The translations under genes were made by a program, and so were the position numbers. From positions 3,682,413-3,746,412 of the forward strand of contig OX438751.1 in assembly GCA_949316235.1 (NCBI GenBank): a stretch of DNA of 64,000 bases. Reading direction: 5' to 3'. Positions 10,561 through 23,116 of the stretch are shown one piece after another; the stretch's first letter is position 1, and every line of letters begins with the position of its first letter. Origin of the DNA: Oegoconia quadripuncta. Lineage: Eukaryota > Arthropoda > Insecta > Lepidoptera > Autostichidae. The notes beneath the pieces are model-generated. The model had not been told where the DNA came from and did not search any database. It saw only the letters and a program-made list of their open reading frames with translations.

Positions 10561-12261
10561 TCAAAAACGGCAAATAAAAGTAGTTTCCAACCTTTTTTTT
10601 ATACCCTTGGTTTATAAAGATTAGGTAGGTGTAATATAGAATAATAAAATTGAGGTGTCTATTTCTGATGTCAAAATTTATATTAATACCCAATTAGGTA
10701 TCCATTGAGCCGTTTATATGATATCTGAGCATATATTTCTAACTATTGTTTGAATTTTTGTCTGTTTAATTGGATGAATGTCCAGAACAGACCCTGACAT
10801 GAACTTAGATGAAACTTCCTGTAATGACACATTTTAGGTGCTCTTTGTTTTTTGTCTTAAAGAGTTGGAAGGAAAAATATAACTTTATAGAGTTATTTGT
10901 ATGACATGGCCAACTCGCAGGTGGAAGTCAGTTTTGAAATGAAATAATTATAAGTAGATAGTGGTATCCGAAATGATAACCGAAGATCAGTAAAAACCGA
11001 ACGCCGTCAAAAAACTAGCAAAAAACGAAAGATTTTCGTTCTAAAAACCGTTGACCCTTTATCTTTTCTCTTCAGCTCGCGCTCATTGGGCCAGAGCCGA
11101 ATTTATGTCGTCGAGTAATCCGGACCCATTTGTATAGATAATTTTTATTATTGCCATCTCTTCGGAGCCGGCCGCAGACGATAACCACCGAAGGAAAGAG
11201 TTCGTAATGACAATTTAAATAAGGAAGATGTATTCCTTTCGGCGGTCGATAAGTTTGAATTTGAATTTAGAAATCCGTGAGAGGAATTCGAAATTTTAAA
11301 AATGTTACTAGGGTTGTGATCTGCTTGTGATTTGTGTGTAGACAAAAAGCAATAAAGATTATTTCTTCGTTAAAACCAATTGGTCCTGGGTCATATCCAG
11401 AGTGGCCTTTTATATGCTATTGGATATGATCATAACACCTTTTAATAAATTTTAAGGTTTTTTTTTAATTAATCGGAATTACCTACCTACCTACCTACAT
11501 TTACTCTCTCGGAGCACGATTCTCAGACCCCGCATTAGGAATATATGCCTATCTCGACACATAGTCTGAGTGCCGTACTGCCTAGGTGAATCTTCAAGGC
11601 TCATACTAGGGAATAAAATTACTACACTAAATCCCAATATAGTTGTGAAACTGTTGCTTAGGATTTTAGTAAGATACTATGGGCGAATTACACACAGCTC
11701 CACCCAGTCCTACGCTACTTTCGTCCCTCGGCATGTGAAATGGAGATTGACGACAGCAATTCCAAACGCAGCACCCAACCCGACGAAGCCCTGTGCAACT
11801 TGCTCAATACATTATTAATTAATAGAAAAAAATCATGTGAATTGTAATTTGTTGTAATGTACCTAATATGTTTTTCATTAACCCTGCGCCAGACAAACTA
11901 TGCGTGTAAACTATTTTTAACATGACCACACTGAGTTTATCTGCCCCCGCTCTTATGTCCGCCTTATCTCAGCCAGTGCATTAGTCTTCGATAATACAAC
12001 GATAAAACAGATCCACCGGCGCCACACTCGATTCGATACTCGATTTAAAAGAAAAAAGAAGCGATTCGGCCAGATAAAGATGTTATGGCTTGTTGTCGTA
12101 GTTAACCGACTTAATTGTAGATTCCTACGTTATGTAGGTACGTCGACTGATAAAGTTTAGTGAGGTTAAGTAATTTTTTATGACCATTTGTCTGCTTAGT
12201 TGTTTATCTTTGGAATAACTATTAATAGGTCTAGTTTACTTTGAAACAAAAACATGTATGC
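10561..12261. other. Intergenic, nothing recognised
   Basis: AT-rich; a short (ACCT)n run at 11482-11497. The frames at 11148-11345 and 11570-11818 have no recognisable features. Confidence 0.45.
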
Positions 12262-12366
12262 TAGTGCTTTTCACCAAAAAACATCTATAGATTTGCACGC
12301 TTTAAGGGAGATGGGCTCACCCCTGTCACGTATGCATTTCTGATTATCTCGAAAGGTGAACCGTGG
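12262..12366 (+). repeat. Family B fragment
   Basis: It contains aaaaaacatctatagatttg, then cctgtcacgtatgcatttct and aaaggtgaaccgtggat. It directly abuts the next SINE. Confidence 0.6.
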
Positions 12367-12367
12367 A

Positions 12368-12484
12368 TTTTTTTTTTAATGCACAACGGATTGGTACTTG
12401 ACCTCAATCATACCTGATGTTAAGTGAAGACGAGTTCGAAGGTGGAAGCGTACTGACCCGGAAACCCCAACACATTTGGGGGAC
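12368..12484 (-). mobile_element. SINE family A, 3' half only
   Basis: Poly(T), tail and the start of the body are present up to acatttgggggac. The tRNA-like head is missing; a SINE family B tail follows within about 35 bases. Confidence 0.85.
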
Positions 12485-12627
12485 CTCACAAAGTAAACAA
12501 TGTAATAAACAAAGTAATAAATGTATTTATGTAGTATATCAACCATCTGGTATCCACAACACAAGCTTATAGTTGCTTACTGTGGAACTAGATGGCGCTG
12601 TGTGTATGCCTAAGGATATTTATTTAA
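12485..12627 (+). mobile_element. SINE family B, 3' part
   Basis: It contains aatgtatttatgtagtatat, caaccatctggtatccacaa and gaactagatggcgctgtgt, the distal part of SINE family B. The tRNA-like head is absent. Confidence 0.75.
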
Positions 12628-14290
12628 TGACACATAATTTAAGGTAAGTATAGAAGCTTAATATTATAATTCATTGTTAAAATATTTGCCTTGCGAGAGT
12701 CTGGTGAAACTAGGAAAGACCTGTTTCACAGATCACCAGGCTCCCACTCCTCGGAAACCGCAAGATATAAGTTTATATAAACTAGTCGAAATAGAATAAA
12801 TATGTATAAGTATTGCTAGTCTCTGGTGTTACGCTTGATGCTCCCAAATTTCGTTACTTATCTCTCCTTCTTTTCGAAAAATGCCGTCAAATATTTACCT
12901 CCTATAATAATGAGCTCACATCGTTCGTCGGTTTTCATCAAGCCCATTTTAGTGGGCTTATTATATTTATCGTGTTTTCCCCAAAACATCATTTACATCG
13001 CTTTCATTACGCCGACGCACGTTGAAAGACTGAAAATTTTGTCTACTCGACAAAATAGTGCGATAGCTGGTGTGCTAATGACGCCATCACAGACACCATT
13101 TTCGTGGACGCCATTTTGAATCTAACATTTTGTTTGTGTAGTCGTGTGGTGCAAAATAATGTGAAAAGGTTTAGGGTAGTGCTTGCTTCCATAGCCGTTT
13201 GTTAGTTTGGTTTTTGTTCGACGTTAAAAGGCAAAAAGGTTCGCTGTCGGTCGTTAATGAGTAGTAAAGATAATATAATTTACATTCAGAGGTCGCTTCA
13301 ATACTGGCAACCCTTTCGGAGGAACACAACTCATACATGACTCATAAAAGAAATAACAGATAAAAGTAAGGTCCGAAACTATTTATGATTTACAAGCCAT
13401 AAAACACTTAAAAAAGCAATAACGAATTCCACATTCAAAAATAAAGAATGTAACAATGTGATCGCGCGAGCTGAAGCCGAAAGCTGAATACAATCCCTTG
13501 CACAGTGGGCCGAAAGCGATCCCGATCTGGCTATCGGGATCTCAGTTTGTTCTCACATCATTACCCGCGCCGACGGCTACAAATTTACATCCAACACAAT
13601 GGCTATCCACCATCGAGACATCATTAAGGTGATGCCGATAGCGCCAGCCTTAATCCTGAACAAATGAACTAAGTAGCCGGAGCCTCAATCCAATATCGAC
13701 TCTACGACAGAAGGTTACAAGCCAATTTGCGACGGTTAGCACTGGCGCTTACGCGACCACCGTCATCTAGATATAATGACAGAACGTCATATAAGTAACA
13801 ATAGGTTGAGGCATTATGAGCACTGGATGGAAAGATATAAAGTTGACTTCGAATTCTCGTGGAGGGCTCACAAGGCAACAGGGACTGTTTAAGGAAAGGA
13901 TCAGTTTGAGTCGAACCTCCGGGCTATCGAAGCAACAATGGCACTTATAATATGGGTGATTGCGGAAAATTGGTGAAAAAAAGTAGATTTTGTTTGTTTC
14001 TTGTTCAACAATTTGCTGCGGCAGAATTACTAACTCGTATAGGAAGTAGCGGCCGTCTCTATCTTCATATTCCTTCTAACGTAAAATCTTGTCGTCAGGA
14101 TCAACAGTAGCTTGTATTAGATATGTCGTTTAGGGAACCCCTATGGTGAACCTATAATGAGGGAGGAAGTACAAAACAAGACATAAGTTTGTAACGGTGT
14201 TGTTGTTTTGAGCTGATACTCATTGGTGGGTTTGGGTTATTGCGAGTTCAAATTCGAAATTTTAAACTGACTGAGTGACTAATGAACTGA
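12628..14290. other. Intergenic, nothing recognised
   Basis: Overlapping frames at 12813-13119 (70 and 97 codons) and the catcacagacaccattttcg motif show no family resemblance. No repeat match was found. Confidence 0.45.
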
Positions 14291-16289
14291 AGGATCCTTT
14301 TTTTTGACACATTGATTTCCAGATTACACTCAGTCGCACCGTTATTTTAATAATTTTTTTTACATCTCATAATTTTTTAGTTTTAAGACCCTTTCGATCC
14401 TCTGTTTCATGCAATAAATAAGTTGGTGTGGTGATCCGTATTCTGTTTTGACCCTGACCAGAGCTATCCCGCCCCTTCTGTACATATACACCTCGTGAAT
14501 CGACCCAGCTGGGCATAGGTGGGCTGGGAAGGTCACAAGTTTAGTTATGTGAGGTGTAATGGTGATAAAGTTGCAGCAAAATTGAGGAGCACCTGCTTGC
14601 TTAAATATTACGCCTATAGTGAAGGAGGGCAAGTGAAATGCCTACTTCCACACTTAAATACGAGTGCAACAATGTCAAACTTATAAAATGTTATCGACAT
14701 CAGCAACCTTGGAGCCCTATGGGGTGATATTACGTCACTGTGAACGAAAACTTGAAAATGTTGGAAGCAACTTTGAACTATTTGAATGTTGTTTAACAGA
14801 AGACGTGGACTTACTCATATATAGGCACTGCCCTCTAATAATCAATACACACGCATACCACTAGTGTTTAAATTGATATAGGTACCATGATATCAAAAGC
14901 AATTACACAATTTGATGCTACTTACAAAACAGAATTTAATTTTCTTCAAATCACTTTCTTTTTCGCACTATGCAACATATAATTGATAACATATCTTAAA
15001 TATCTTAAAAGTTTTAAATTATAATCCTTTGATTCTTTGAACTAATAAATAAATATGTTTTTATCGCTAGACTCTTCTATAAAACATACTGTTTTAGGAT
15101 ACCAATAACTATGCTCGCTGTGTGTGACTTTGCATACAATACGGCGGTTCGTTATGTCGCGATTGACGCGCGATCGACGACGACTGGTCGCGACGTGTCA
15201 CACGCGCGACTTGTCGCCCTATCGCGAGATCTCGACCGCTCTAATTTGCTTCGTGCGTTATTCAGCACCTGTTGCCCTTGTTTGTTAGGATCATTCTTTA
15301 AGTTATTTTATTTTGTACAATTCGTTGTAATAATTTAAGTTTTTTTGGGTAGATACAGGTCATGGCCAGTAGTGAGCACTTTTCATTAAGAGAGAGTGCT
15401 TGTTTGTTATAGATATCTTTATATAAAACTAAAAAAGTTTCAAACATCAACAATACAATCAAAAACAATTAAAAATGCAATTAAAAGGAAAACAAATGAC
15501 ATCACTTATTTCCGTTTTTAATTAATAACCGTGTTGAGATAACCGTCTACAAACAATACTAGTGTTTTCAAAACAATCAAAAGGCCGTTATCGGGTGAAT
15601 CGCGACATACCACGATCGATATCTCGACAACGGTCCGCTGTAACGAGAGCTCGATGACGAAAACTCGACGAGGGAAACAATTGAGAAACGCCTTATACGA
15701 AATGCAAGATAAGTAAAACATGGCTACCGGGCAAAATACTCTGGACCAGAGCTTCTCAAACTATAGAATGAGAAATGAGCGTTAAGTGTTTTTGTTATAA
15801 ATGAGCTTTCATACTGCCATTTCGTAGCAATTGTCCTTTTCAGCGTTTTGTACCTTATTTTGAAAAAAAAAACCAGATGCCTTATATATATATAACACAA
15901 CTTTGTTCGTTTGTATGTTTGTCAGGGATACCTCAAGCTGTTTCTAAGAAAAAGGGCCTTGAAAAATTGTCAATGGTGGTTCAAGGCACTACTCCTACGC
16001 ACTTTATTTTTTATAGCTATTATCACATTTTTTTTAAATGGGTACTATTTCTCAAAAGTAGTTCTATGGCTCAGAAGCATAGCTCCACAATTTTATAAAT
16101 AAAGCTTTTGAAGCTTTGAGCTAGTTGGAAAATAAGTTCGAACTGAGGCTACCTATACCCGTATTGCAACATCAAGACAAAATTAATTTGTTTAATTAAT
16201 GGATCACCTTAAATGTTTTTGATAGGTAAATATAAAATGAACTATGGAAGTAAACCATTATCAACTCCTAAGCGTTGCACGAGCACGTC
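14291..16289. other. Intergenic with two CpG/GATCG-rich islands
   Basis: At 15140-15245 and 15590-15670 the sequence becomes dense in CpG and in cgatcg/tcgcga-like palindromes against an AT-rich background. The 75-codon frame at 15111-15338 covers the first island but shows no recognisable motif. The rest is AT-rich without assignable features. Confidence 0.35.
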
Positions 16290-16526
16290 TTTTTTTTATG
16301 CAGGACGGGTTTGTACTTGACCTCAGTCACACCTGATGTTAAGTGAAGATGAGGTCGAAGGTGGACCTGACCCGGAAACCCCAATACATTTGGGGGACTG
16401 GCTATCTTATCACTGACAACCGGAACACAACAATGATATTAACATTGCTGCTTGGCTGCAGATTTAGATAAGATGGCGGTAGCTAGCCAGGCGGACATTT
16501 AAAATGTCCTACCACCAACCAAACCT
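16290..16526 (-). mobile_element. SINE family A, lacking tRNA-like head
   Basis: Poly(T), tail and body are present as far as accaccaaccaaacc. The head with the B-box is missing, so it is 5'-truncated. Confidence 0.87.
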
Positions 16527-17635
16527 ACCTACCCTGGTTATTATCCTAAAATGAATAAAAATATCTCAACGTGACTATCTAATAAACCCGAACCAGCTCA
16601 AATCCATATACATCAACAACTGCTGAACCACAGCCTCATCTTATTAGGAGTGTAAGTCAATTACTTATGAAGAAACCTCAAACATTTCCAAGAAAATTTG
16701 CATGTAAAAGTTTGAGAAATCCTGCCTCAGATAATGCTGCGATCGCATCTGTAAACAATGGTACTGGCCACGCTCTCATTAGCTAGCCTTGTCGAGATAC
16801 GAGCTCCGCGGGACTCGAATTGTGCAATTCCGCGGGAATCGGCCGGATCGATCCCGGTGATTTGTAATCGATCGATTGTGCGCTCGCGGTCTCCTCACTA
16901 TCCTACTAACTGCCTTTACGATATTGCCTGGGAACGTTAGCAGTGAAAAATGGGTGGTGGGTGAATTAGATTTTATTTTACTTTATTAATCTTAAATCGG
17001 TTTAATGTGCCCACCCAAGTGGATGCTCTATCATATAGATAAGTTAGTTTTAGGACGCAACTAATTGAATTGGTAAGGTTGTTTGTAATATTATTAGGGC
17101 CAATAGACTATTACGGGGTGCAGTATATAAGTACTAATTATAAATATAATGAAATTCTTAAGGTTAATATACGCTTACTCGGTTCAAATTCTGAAACCAA
17201 TGTGTTTATGGGTCCCGGTATGTCTGTATTTATTAATTAATTAATGATTTATTTGAAATCACAGCCATAATTACAAATTTAAAATATAAGTTATACATTT
17301 AGCAGCCAAAATAGATCTCAGTAAGTTTATACATAGCTTATTTTGTTACCTTATCTATCGAGACATCAAATTGTTGTGTTTGTGGGTGTAAGGAAGAGAG
17401 AAAATGTATGGAGTAATATGTGCGAGTGTGTGTGTGTGTGTGTGTATATGAGTTGAGTGTATGTGTACACAATTACCTAATCTATGTCAGTACCTTCAAT
17501 ACTGCTGATTTGAACTGATTACGACTCAGATGAAAAATGTATCATCAGTTTTATTTCAAAACGCTTCAAATAATATCCACGGTTCAACTTGCAACAATTA
17601 AATTAATGTAATTCTGGAATTTATCTACTGGAAAG
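16527..17635. other. Intergenic with a (TG)n run
   Basis: A CpG-rich patch occurs at 16795-16900 (gatcgatcc and atcgatcgattg). A TG microsatellite sits at 17426-17446. No coding feature is supported. Confidence 0.4.
17426..17446. repeat. (TG)n microsatellite
   Basis: Pure TG dinucleotide tract of about 21 bases. Confidence 0.95.
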
Positions 17636-17641
17636 TGTACA

Positions 17642-18115
17642 AAGAAAGCTAAGATACCCTTTAATCTGCGGCGGAAACCCTATGAGGAGAGACTGAAGAT
17701 TCTGAATCTTACAACCTTTGAAGAGCGCCGCTTGCGAGGTGACCTAATCGAGACATTCAAAATTCTCACCTATAAATACAACCTGCCTCACTTGCTCGAC
17801 ATATTTAGGATGAAAGACATACGACCATTATGAGGACACGCCCTGCGAATAAGCCGCACTCACGCTGACATCAATGTCGCCCATCACTTTCTGAGCAACC
17901 GTTTTGTTCAGGCCTGGAATAAGCTGCCGGAAGAGGTTGTTTCCGCCCAATCAGTGAATTCGTTCAAGAATAGATTGGACAAATTTTTAAAAAAACTAGT
18001 GATGACTTAAATAGTTACTGAATAACAACATAATGAACAATGTGAATTCTTCCAACACTGTGACATAGACATACCAGCAGTAATGCTGCTCGTCTATACC
18101 TAATAATATAATAAT
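17642..18115 (+). pseudogene. CR1-like LINE, RT C-terminus with 3' UTR
   Basis: A single frame runs from 17642 to TAA 18008-18010 and reads as the end of a CR1-type non-LTR polyprotein: FEERRLRGDLIETFKIL, later FLSNRFVQAWNKLPEEVV, then SVNSFKNRLDKFL. It is broken once, by a TGA at 17831-17833, and has no reverse transcriptase core, so it is a 5'-truncated dead copy. The 3' UTR holds cagcagtaatgctgctcg, which can fold into a small hairpin, and ends in a run of TAA/ATAATA at 18100-18121, typical of microsatellite-like CR1 ends. The clade is inferred from the RRLRGD and WNKLPEEVV signatures. Confidence 0.82.
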
Positions 18116-18348
18116 AATAATATTTGAAGTACCTTTATGGTCAACAATGTTTCACGTCTCCCGCTGTTGTACTCTGCACGGCGCCTACAGAAAGGAAGAC
18201 GGTGCCCTACGTGACTCTATTCCTACATTGGACCCCAGACTAATTAAGGAAAGAAATAGGGTATGTAAGTCGGAAAAAGAATTTCCCATTTCCATCGGCA
18301 AATGGGAGTGTAGCTAATGAAATACCATACAGCACCTAGACAGATATA

Positions 18349-18612
18349 AATATAAATATCCATGGACATATACAGACAGCGCCATCTAGTTCCACATTAA
18401 GCAACTAGGCTTGTGTTGTGGATACCAGATGGTTGATAAACTAGACAAATACATTTTTTTTTTAAATAAATACAAATATAAATGAGTAACATCCATAACC
18501 CGGGAACACATATCTGTATTCATCATACAAACATATGCCCCTGGCGGGATTTGAACCCGCGACCTTTTAGTATAGCGGTCAGAGTTTTTAACCACTACAC
18601 CAAACAGGTCGT
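18349..18612 (-). mobile_element. SINE family B, near full-length
   Basis: On the minus strand the head reads gacctgtttggtgtagtggt, with a D-arm/A-box-like part, and then ggttcaaatcccgc as the B-box. The body contains gtgttcccgggttatggatg. The distal part ends in gaactagatggcgctgtctg. The head resembles tRNAs that share tgtagtggtta, such as Val, Glu or Asp. Confidence 0.88.
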
Positions 18613-18830
18613 CAAGATACTAATGGGGAAGAAAGACGAGCGGAACAAAAATGATATCTAATCCATCGACGAATTTGTTCAGTCGATTTCAATGCAATAG
18701 AGTAGTACTCACCCACTTGAATTAATAGAAATCTTGCCTGGAAAAGGCTGATCCGCCTTAATTTAAGAATTATACCTTTCAAATTTAAATAAGATACCTA
18801 CTAGTACAAATAATCTCTCCATGTTTTTTT

Positions 18831-18923
18831 ACATACAGCGCAATGTAGTTCCACACTAAGCAGCTAGGCTTGCATTGTGGATAGTAGATGGGTATGTGAT
18901 ATACTATACAAATACATGTTTTT
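18831..18923 (-). mobile_element. SINE family B, 3' fragment
   Basis: It contains tacagcgcaatgtagttcca and a diverged version of the distal part. The head is lost. Confidence 0.7.
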
Positions 18924-20594
18924 CACGGTTTGGACGGTTGTCCAAACGGAGTCAGCAGCAAGGGGGGGTCATTTGCTACTCACCTGGCCCAAAGTTTCTG
19001 GACTTGGCCCCACAGTAGCAAAAAAAAAATTTTTTTGGTGATATTCGAAAAATTACCGAAATTAATCGCTTAAACTAAAATAGATCAAAAAGTTATGGGT
19101 AAATCAGCCAGATTGGGGTGGTGTTTCAATCCTTACTGTCGTAGCATAGTAAAATTATTATTTTGTGTAGATAGTCCACAGAAAAATAATTATGAGTTCA
19201 CATAAACAAAATTTTTGATCTGTGGCTTGAAAAAAACAAAATATGCAAAATATTCTCTAAAAACATCTCCAATTTGTGCCCTTTCGATTGGTATACCATA
19301 CACGGTAGTACTTTTTTATTTACAGGTCGCCAACTCCATTGGTTCTTCAATTTTCCGTTGATTCCAAGATGTTTCGAATACAGAATACATTGGCCTTTAT
19401 ACGAACAAATAGATACACTAAGTTATATATACTAAACTCGATAAAAAATAGAATTCGACAAGACCAAAGCACGCGTTTACAAATCGACTACAAATACGCA
19501 ACAAAACGCGTACATTTCTCGCATAAATATCTTAGCACGCGTCCATACAACCGACCGGCTTATAAATCTGTATAAACCACACAAACCTACACACTCAATG
19601 TTACATGTTTATGTCCCTTAACTGTACAGAAATAAGGTTGCAATTTGTTAATAAAGGTGCACTGACATTGGCGCGGCGGTGGTGTAGAAATGTCGAAGAT
19701 ATTTTGCGAGAGCAATTAGGTGCGCGTCGATGTTGAATTAATAGTGGATATCGTCGCTACATCGATGCCTCTTGTCTATTGTTAACGCCTTCAATTTCAA
19801 TTTTGATCACCGTAGTCAAATTGAGCGATTGCCTTGTAGTGTCGACAATGTTTGACATTGACCGCTTTGTGTTACAAATAACAAGACTTTGGTTTTTAAT
19901 ACTTTAAGGAGAAGTATGACGAACGATTAAGCAACTCAATTGATGACAGGTGAATAATCGCTGCAGCATTAAAGCTGTCAAAATTATTATAAAAACTTAA
20001 AAATACCACTACTTATGTGGTACAAACGACACAGCTCTATAATTCAGTTCAGTTTCAATGGACGCCTGTAAAGTCGTAGTATCGGCGCATATTTTGACAG
20101 ATTGTATCATTATAGTAGTTTCGACCTGTCGGAGCGTTCGATTCGCGAGTCGCGAGCCTCGGCGATCGTCGCATCCGATACGCGGCGAATGACAACACCG
20201 CGACAGCCGCGCGATGCCCACGACGATACTCGATGTGTGGTCACCCTTACTTTTTGCTCGATTCTAGATTGCATTGTGTTATGAATCGATATTTATTTCG
20301 GTTGTCTCATATCTGTGGCTTTTATGCGCATTTTATGTTTCTTCTTACGGTTAATGTGGTTGCCTATTATTGTTCGGTGTGGTAAAAGCATGGAATGGTA
20401 AAAGTGGCTTTTACCAACCCGTTGGCATGTTTTTTAACTGACTTCAACCAAGGTGGCGAGTTTGGCATCACATATTTTTTTATTATAATTTTTTCAATGT
20501 ATACCTATATAAGTAATCAGGTGGATGGAACACTGCATGCCTTTTAGAGGAGCCAGAATGTGTCCAAAAATGCTCGTCTAGTTGTTCATAGCGG
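18924..20594. other. Intergenic; CpG-rich island at 20120-20230
   Basis: The 78-codon frame at 19339-19575 lies in a stretch with several acgcgt sites but has no known domain. The 20120-20230 patch is CpG-dense, with short frames on both strands that do not look conserved. I find no repeat match. Confidence 0.35.
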
Positions 20595-21032
20595 GTGCTG
20601 GTTCCAACACTGATTTACGGGAGTGAATGGCTAGGTATGGCATAAGAAAAAGTATAATGCAATGGAAATGAGATCATTGAGAAGTATGAGTGGGGTGAGT
20701 TTGAAAGGTAGAATAGGAATAGCGTAATTAAGGAGTTAAGCAGTGAGAATGAAGACGTAGTGACAAAGACTGAAAAAGGTATGCTGAGATGGTTTCGACA
20801 TGTGGAGAGGATGAATGAAAGAAGACTTACGAAAGAGATATATGAAGCGAATGTGGATGGTAGTGTTGGTAGGGGAAGATCACGGTGAACGTACCATGGT
20901 CTAATCGGGGACGTCTTAAAGAAAGGCGAATTCAAGAGTACCCTAAACCGACGAGCATGTATGCACAATCTTATGAGAGTGAATGAAGCAAAAGAGGTGT
21001 GTCAGGATCGTAGCAAGTGGAAAGAGGCGTGA
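20595..21032 (+). pseudogene. LINE reverse transcriptase C-terminus, RTE-like, dead
   Basis: One frame from 20595 to TGA 21030 keeps VLVPTLIYGSEW, the end of the RT region. Then come DVVTKTEKGMLRWFRHVERM and RRLTKEIYEANVDGSVGRGR, followed by RACMHNLMRVNEAKEVCQDR. These are in the order found at the C-terminus of a very common insect endonuclease/RT protein. The frame has stops at the codons beginning 20643, 20655, 20715 and 20886, so it is a decayed copy. Everything upstream of the thumb region is missing. The 117-codon frame on the opposite strand is its shadow. Confidence 0.8.
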
Positions 21033-21454
21033 CATTATGTATGTAGGTACGTACCTAGGGTATTCAAAGAATGAGGATCAGGCCCAAGACGTTAACTCGT
21101 TTATTTAACCGGTGATGGCATTGGTGTTAAAACCATACTTCTTTATTTTCCGAAATTGAAATGTGACATGAGCATCTAGACCAACATCTATTTAAAACGA
21201 ATTTTGTAAGTAGATGTCGTCTCTAGTGTTGCTACAAAATGTATGTAAAGTCCATTTAAAATGCATTTCGCAGTCGTTAAGGGAGAGTCCGGGAGTTTCC
21301 GGCGCCACTACATTTGTAAGACTGGACGTCTTCTGAACGGTTTAAGTACCTACAATCTACATTACCTTCAGGCGTTTACAGCTGAAGTGAAACATGGCTG
21401 GACACTTACCTGAAAGGAAAATTAACGAACTTTAGATATACAAATAATAATACT
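21033..21454. other. Intergenic, nothing recognised
   Basis: No feature is supported. Confidence 0.45.
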
Positions 21455-21820
21455 AAAAAAAAAGAACAATAGTCCTGTGGGTTTCTTGCGCCGCTTCTTT
21501 TCCCGCAGATGATTTCCTTTTCCGAAGCGGTGGTAGCTTGGACATACTGACTGTCAGAGAAATGCTTAAGGCCTGTTTTTATTTCCAATAGATTTAAAGT
21601 GACAAAAGCAAAACAAAATATATATTTATAGTACACCAATAAGAAACATAACAACGATAAATAAGAAAAAGGGGATAGTACAATTTGGCGATCTTATCAC
21701 TAAAAGCGATCTCTTCCATGCAACCTTTGGATTAGGAAGCATTACGCACCTGATATGTAGGTAGCGTGCGCATCCAACAAATGATATCATGTATCTTACG
21801 TTGAAATAAATGCTTGGAAT
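21455..21820 (-). repeat. Family C copy split by a family D copy
   Basis: 21455-21608 matches 3996-4140 and 21772-21820 matches 4141-4190. The intervening 21611-21771 holds the family D signature tacaatttggcgatcttatc. The insertion point falls exactly where the intact family C copy is continuous, showing family D is the younger element here. Confidence 0.65.
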
Positions 21821-21850
21821 TTTAAGTTAATATGTGATACATAAGTATGT

Positions 21851-22134
21851 CGGAGAACTTCGGTGGCTCAACGGTAAAAACGCAATCTCTCAAATTGGGA
21901 AGTCCGGGTTCGATTCCCAGGCAGGCCATGTACCAATGAATTTTTAAATTTAATTTTTATTTGCATTTATCCGACTGCTCTTAAATGGTGAAGGAAAACA
22001 TAGTGAGGAAACCGGCATGCTTGATAAATAAAAATTCAAGCGTGGGGACTATGGCCCATACTCCCTCATAATATGAGGGAAGGCTTCAATGGGATCCCTG
22101 CAATGGGATATTCACAGGCTGATGATGATGATGA
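21851..22134 (+). mobile_element. SINE family F, full-length
   Basis: A tRNA-like head (ggtggctcaacggt as A-box region, gggttcgattccc as B-box) is followed by ggtgaaggaaaacatagtga and cccatactccctcataa. It ends in caatgggatattcacaggct plus a (GAT)n tail. Other copies are at 27871-28148 and 60378-60691. The ending resembles RTE-like LINE tails rather than poly(A). Confidence 0.85.
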
Positions 22135-22291
22135 CATAAGTATGTATAGGTCCAATGGAGTTGATTAATGTATGTCCAGTTCCAACTCAAATCATTAGGC
22201 TTTATTGAAGGCCCAGTATTAATTACTAATTTTAAGTACTGTACAACCTGTATAAGTGCTTGAAATTTGGAAAATTAATCTAATCAAATTA
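22135..22291. other. Short spacer between two SINEs
   Basis: No feature is seen. Confidence 0.4.
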
Positions 22292-22591
22292 AACGCCTCC
22301 GTGGCTCAATATAAACAACATTGGGTTGACGATTAGGAGGTCGCGGGTTCGATCCCCAGCGGGGTACATGTTTAAGTACTCGGTTTGGTTGGTGGTAGGG
22401 CATTTTAATGTCCGCCTGACTAGCTACCACCATCTTATCTAAATCTGCCGCCAAGCAGCAATGTTAATAGCATTGTTGTGTTCCAATTGTCAGAGATAAG
22501 ATAGCCAGTTCCCCAAATATGTTGTGGATTTCCGGGTCAGTACGCTTCCACCTTCGACCTCATGTACCAACCCGTTGTGCATAAAAAAAAA
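22292..22591 (+). mobile_element. SINE family A with deletion in tail
   Basis: The full tRNA-like head with ggttcgatccccagcgggg and the body are present. Between ttcgacctcatg and taccaacccgttgtgc about 35 bases of the consensus tail are missing. It ends in a poly(A) run at 22583-22591. Confidence 0.9.
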
Positions 22592-23116
22592 CCATAAAAT
22601 CAATTATTAATTCATAAAATTATACAACCATAAGTTTTCAGTTTGTGACATACTTCCAGATTTCTGGGACACTTCCTACATTATTATATCATACATACCT
22701 ATAGTGTAAAGGTATACCCATACTGGTGGTAACAGATTGTTATCTAGCACGCACGCACGACTTGTGTCAATATAAAACTTTTATATCAATTTACATACGC
22801 CGTTGGAAAGGATACTAAGCGAGAAACCGTACCATACAAATGATGCGACCCTATTACTATATTAAAAAAAAAAACTTTAATGTTGCCAGTTATCCCGCAC
22901 GGTATTCCAACAAACTTGCAATTCAGAGTAAACCGATTCTAATGAAAGATTATACGCATAAAGCCCACAAAAAGCTTTAAAAAGTTAGTGGAGATTATTT
23001 TCAAAAAAGAGTTATTGAAACTAAATTAGAGCTATTTTAATTTTTCCATAGTGATAGAAAAAAATGCAATTTCTTTTGAATTACATGTTTAGAAAATGTT
23101 TCCTACTCACTTTTTT
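22592..23116. other. Intergenic, nothing recognised
   Basis: AT-rich with A-runs. No feature is supported. Confidence 0.45.

Noticed and set aside
12813..13119. Overlapping 70- and 97-codon frames
   Set aside because: Two overlapping frames on the same strand, no domain, AT-rich; probably chance.
15111..15338. 75-codon frame over a CpG-rich patch
   Set aside because: The open frame is explained by few stop codons in CpG-rich DNA; no family resemblance and no splice context.
20615..20968. 117-codon minus-strand frame rich in S, L and F
   Set aside because: It is antisense to the decayed LINE RT C-terminus at 20595-21032, which explains the open frame.
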